A stretch of 12,632 bases of DNA from Lachnospiraceae bacterium UBA1778. Lineage in GTDB: Bacteria > Bacillota > Clostridia > Lachnospirales > Lachnospiraceae. The DNA lies in the NCBI GenBank assembly GCA_002315255.1, contig DCGM01000028.1, positions 654 to 13,285 of the forward strand, in the 5' to 3' direction. Positions 11,688 to 12,632 of this stretch are shown here, one piece after another. Every line of letters starts with the position of its first letter. Positions within the stretch are counted from its first letter, which is position 1. The position numbers and the translations under genes were made by a program. A model generated the notes under the pieces. The model saw only the letters and a list, made by a program, of their open reading frames with translations, made no database searches and had not been told where the DNA came from.

Positions 11688-12632
11688 TTACTTCTTAAAG
11701 CCGTCCTTTAAGAGGACACTGCGGTTAAAGACGAGGTGCTCCGGCGTGCAGTCGCGGTTGTCCATACAGAAGAAACCGACACGGAGGAACTGGAAGGTAG
11801 GCGCATTGACACCGGTCTTATTCTCGGTCTTTTCAAACTTCTTCGCAATGTCGATCATCGACTTTTCGACTTTGCAACCCTGTAACGTGATCAGGCTGTC
11901 CGGATTCATGCACTGTAAGAAGTCTTTATCCGGTCCGTCCGGCTGCGGGTCAGAGAAGAGATTCTCGTAAAGACGGACTTCCGCATCGATACAGGTTTCA
12001 GAATCGATCCAATGAAGCGTCGCGCCCTTTACTTTACGGCCGTCTGCCGGATCACCGCCACGGGATTCCGGATCATATTCGCAAAGGACTTCTACGACCT
12101 TTCCGTTTTCGTCCTTCACACAGCCGGTGCAGGTGACGAGATAAGCGCCCTTTAAGCGGACTTCATTGCCGGGGAACATTCTCTTATACTTCGGAATCGG
12201 TTCCTCCATAAAGTCGTCCTCTTCCATGAAAAGATTCCGGCTGAAGGTGATTTCATGCGTTCCAGCGGACGGATCGAGCGGATTATTCTCGACCGTGAGC
12301 GTTTCTGTCTTTCCTTCCGGATAATTCGTGACCGTAAGCTTGACCGGGTGAATGACCGCCATCGTACGTTCTGCGGTCTGGTTCAAGTCATCACGCAGGC
12401 AGCGCTCGAGTTCAGCAAATTCAATTACATTCGCCGATTTTCCGACACCGATCGTTTCGCAGAAATTGCGGATCGAACGGGCCGTATAACCGCGACGGCG
12501 GAGTCCGCACAGCGTTGGCATACGCGGATCATCCCATCCGGACACATATTTATCTTCGACGAGCTTACGGAGTTTCCGCTTGCTCATGACGGTATGGTCA
12601 ATGTTTAACCGCGCGAATTCGATCTGACGCGG
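11688..12632 (-). CDS. glnS: Glutaminyl-tRNA synthetase, C-terminal part (5' end outside window)
   Basis: 315 codons of GlnRS, open at the right edge. It attaches glutamine to tRNA(Gln). The fragment begins PRQIEFARLNIDHTV and continues MSKRKL, the KMSKS-type ATP-binding motif of class I synthetases. Then come WDDPRMPTLCGLRRRGYTARSI (two blocks of the GlnRS signature), the HPVKLTVTNYPEG linker and the two beta-barrel anticodon-binding domains with PADGRKVKGATLHW and FNRSVLLKD near the end. These match GlnRS rather than GluRS. The catalytic HIGH motif lies outside the window. Many Bacillota lack GlnRS and use GatCAB; GlnRS in Clostridia is usually seen as acquired by transfer. The stop at 11688 is 32 bases before the DUF6062 start; no terminator lies between. 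Confidence 0.97.
   Translation of the reverse strand, partial: PRQIEFARLNIDHTVMSKRKLRKLVEDKYVSGWDDPRMPTLCGLRRRGYTARSIRNFCETIGVGKSANVIEFAELERCLRDDLNQTAERTMAVIHPVKLTVTNYPEGKTETLTVENNPLDPSAGTHEITFSRNLFMEEDDFMEEPIPKYKRMFPGNEVRLKGAYLVTCTGCVKDENGKVVEVLCEYDPESRGGDPADGRKVKGATLHWIDSETCIDAEVRLYENLFSDPQPDGPDKDFLQCMNPDSLITLQGCKVEKSMIDIAKKFEKTENKTGVNAPTFQFLRVGFFCMDNRDCTPEHLVFNRSVLLKDGFKK

Noticed and set aside
1..12632. tRNA or rRNA genes, insertion sequences, phage or toxin-antitoxin genes
   Set aside because: None seen: no cloverleaf-like sequences in the gaps, no transposase or integrase motifs, no terminal inverted repeats. All gaps are under 300 bases and are described above.

Overview
The window looks like a chromosomal segment of a low-to-mid GC Bacillota, most likely a member of the Clostridia. 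The evidence is the mcsA-mcsB-clpC gene order, a TPP riboswitch in front of a ThiT-type ECF S component, a DUF6062-type protein, strong AGGAGG-type Shine-Dalgarno sites and near-consensus sigma-A promoters. The family or genus cannot be fixed from this sequence. All genes except thiT lie on the minus strand.

Region by region, left to right (the reverse of transcription for most genes). (1) 1-689 is the N-terminal part of a PhoH-type ATPase with a TTG start; the gene runs off the left edge. (2) 802-2085 is a secreted, single-pass membrane protein with two InlB-like bacterial repeats and its own promoter. (3) 2260-2433 is rpsU (ribosomal protein bS21), missing from a standard long-ORF scan. It has a consensus promoter overlapping the end of clpC and a strong terminator. 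(4) 2484-8589 is one tightly packed transcription unit, read from right to left: a 663-residue membrane protein with a large extracellular part and an acidic cytoplasmic tail, then mcsA, mcsB and clpC. The first gap is 7 bases, mcsA and mcsB overlap by 8, and mcsB and clpC overlap by 1. (5) 8590-8809 is a compact divergent control region. Two promoters facing away from each other share almost the same -35 hexamer; one drives the Clp unit and the other a TPP riboswitch plus thiT (8810-9358). (6) After a two-way terminator, 9449-12632 holds glnS (3' part), a DUF6062 protein, mscL with a zinc-ribbon tail, and a YtxH/LEA-like helical repeat protein, all on the minus strand. The first three are closely spaced.

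The most unusual part is the Clp unit. In Bacillus-type operons the order is ctsR-mcsA-mcsB-clpC, and McsB is a protein-arginine kinase that marks proteins for ClpCP. Here ctsR is replaced by a membrane protein whose stop codon region supplies the mcsA ribosome binding site. The full-length McsB has lost both glutamates of the NEEDH motif, the active-site loop cysteine and both glutamates of the YGEGxEA loop. It is therefore predicted to be a pseudokinase. McsA (zinc fingers plus UVR) and ClpC (both ATPase modules, the ClpP-binding loop and the N-domain glutamates) look intact. I infer a membrane-linked Clp system in which McsA/McsB act as adaptors rather than as a kinase. This is a hypothesis from sequence only.
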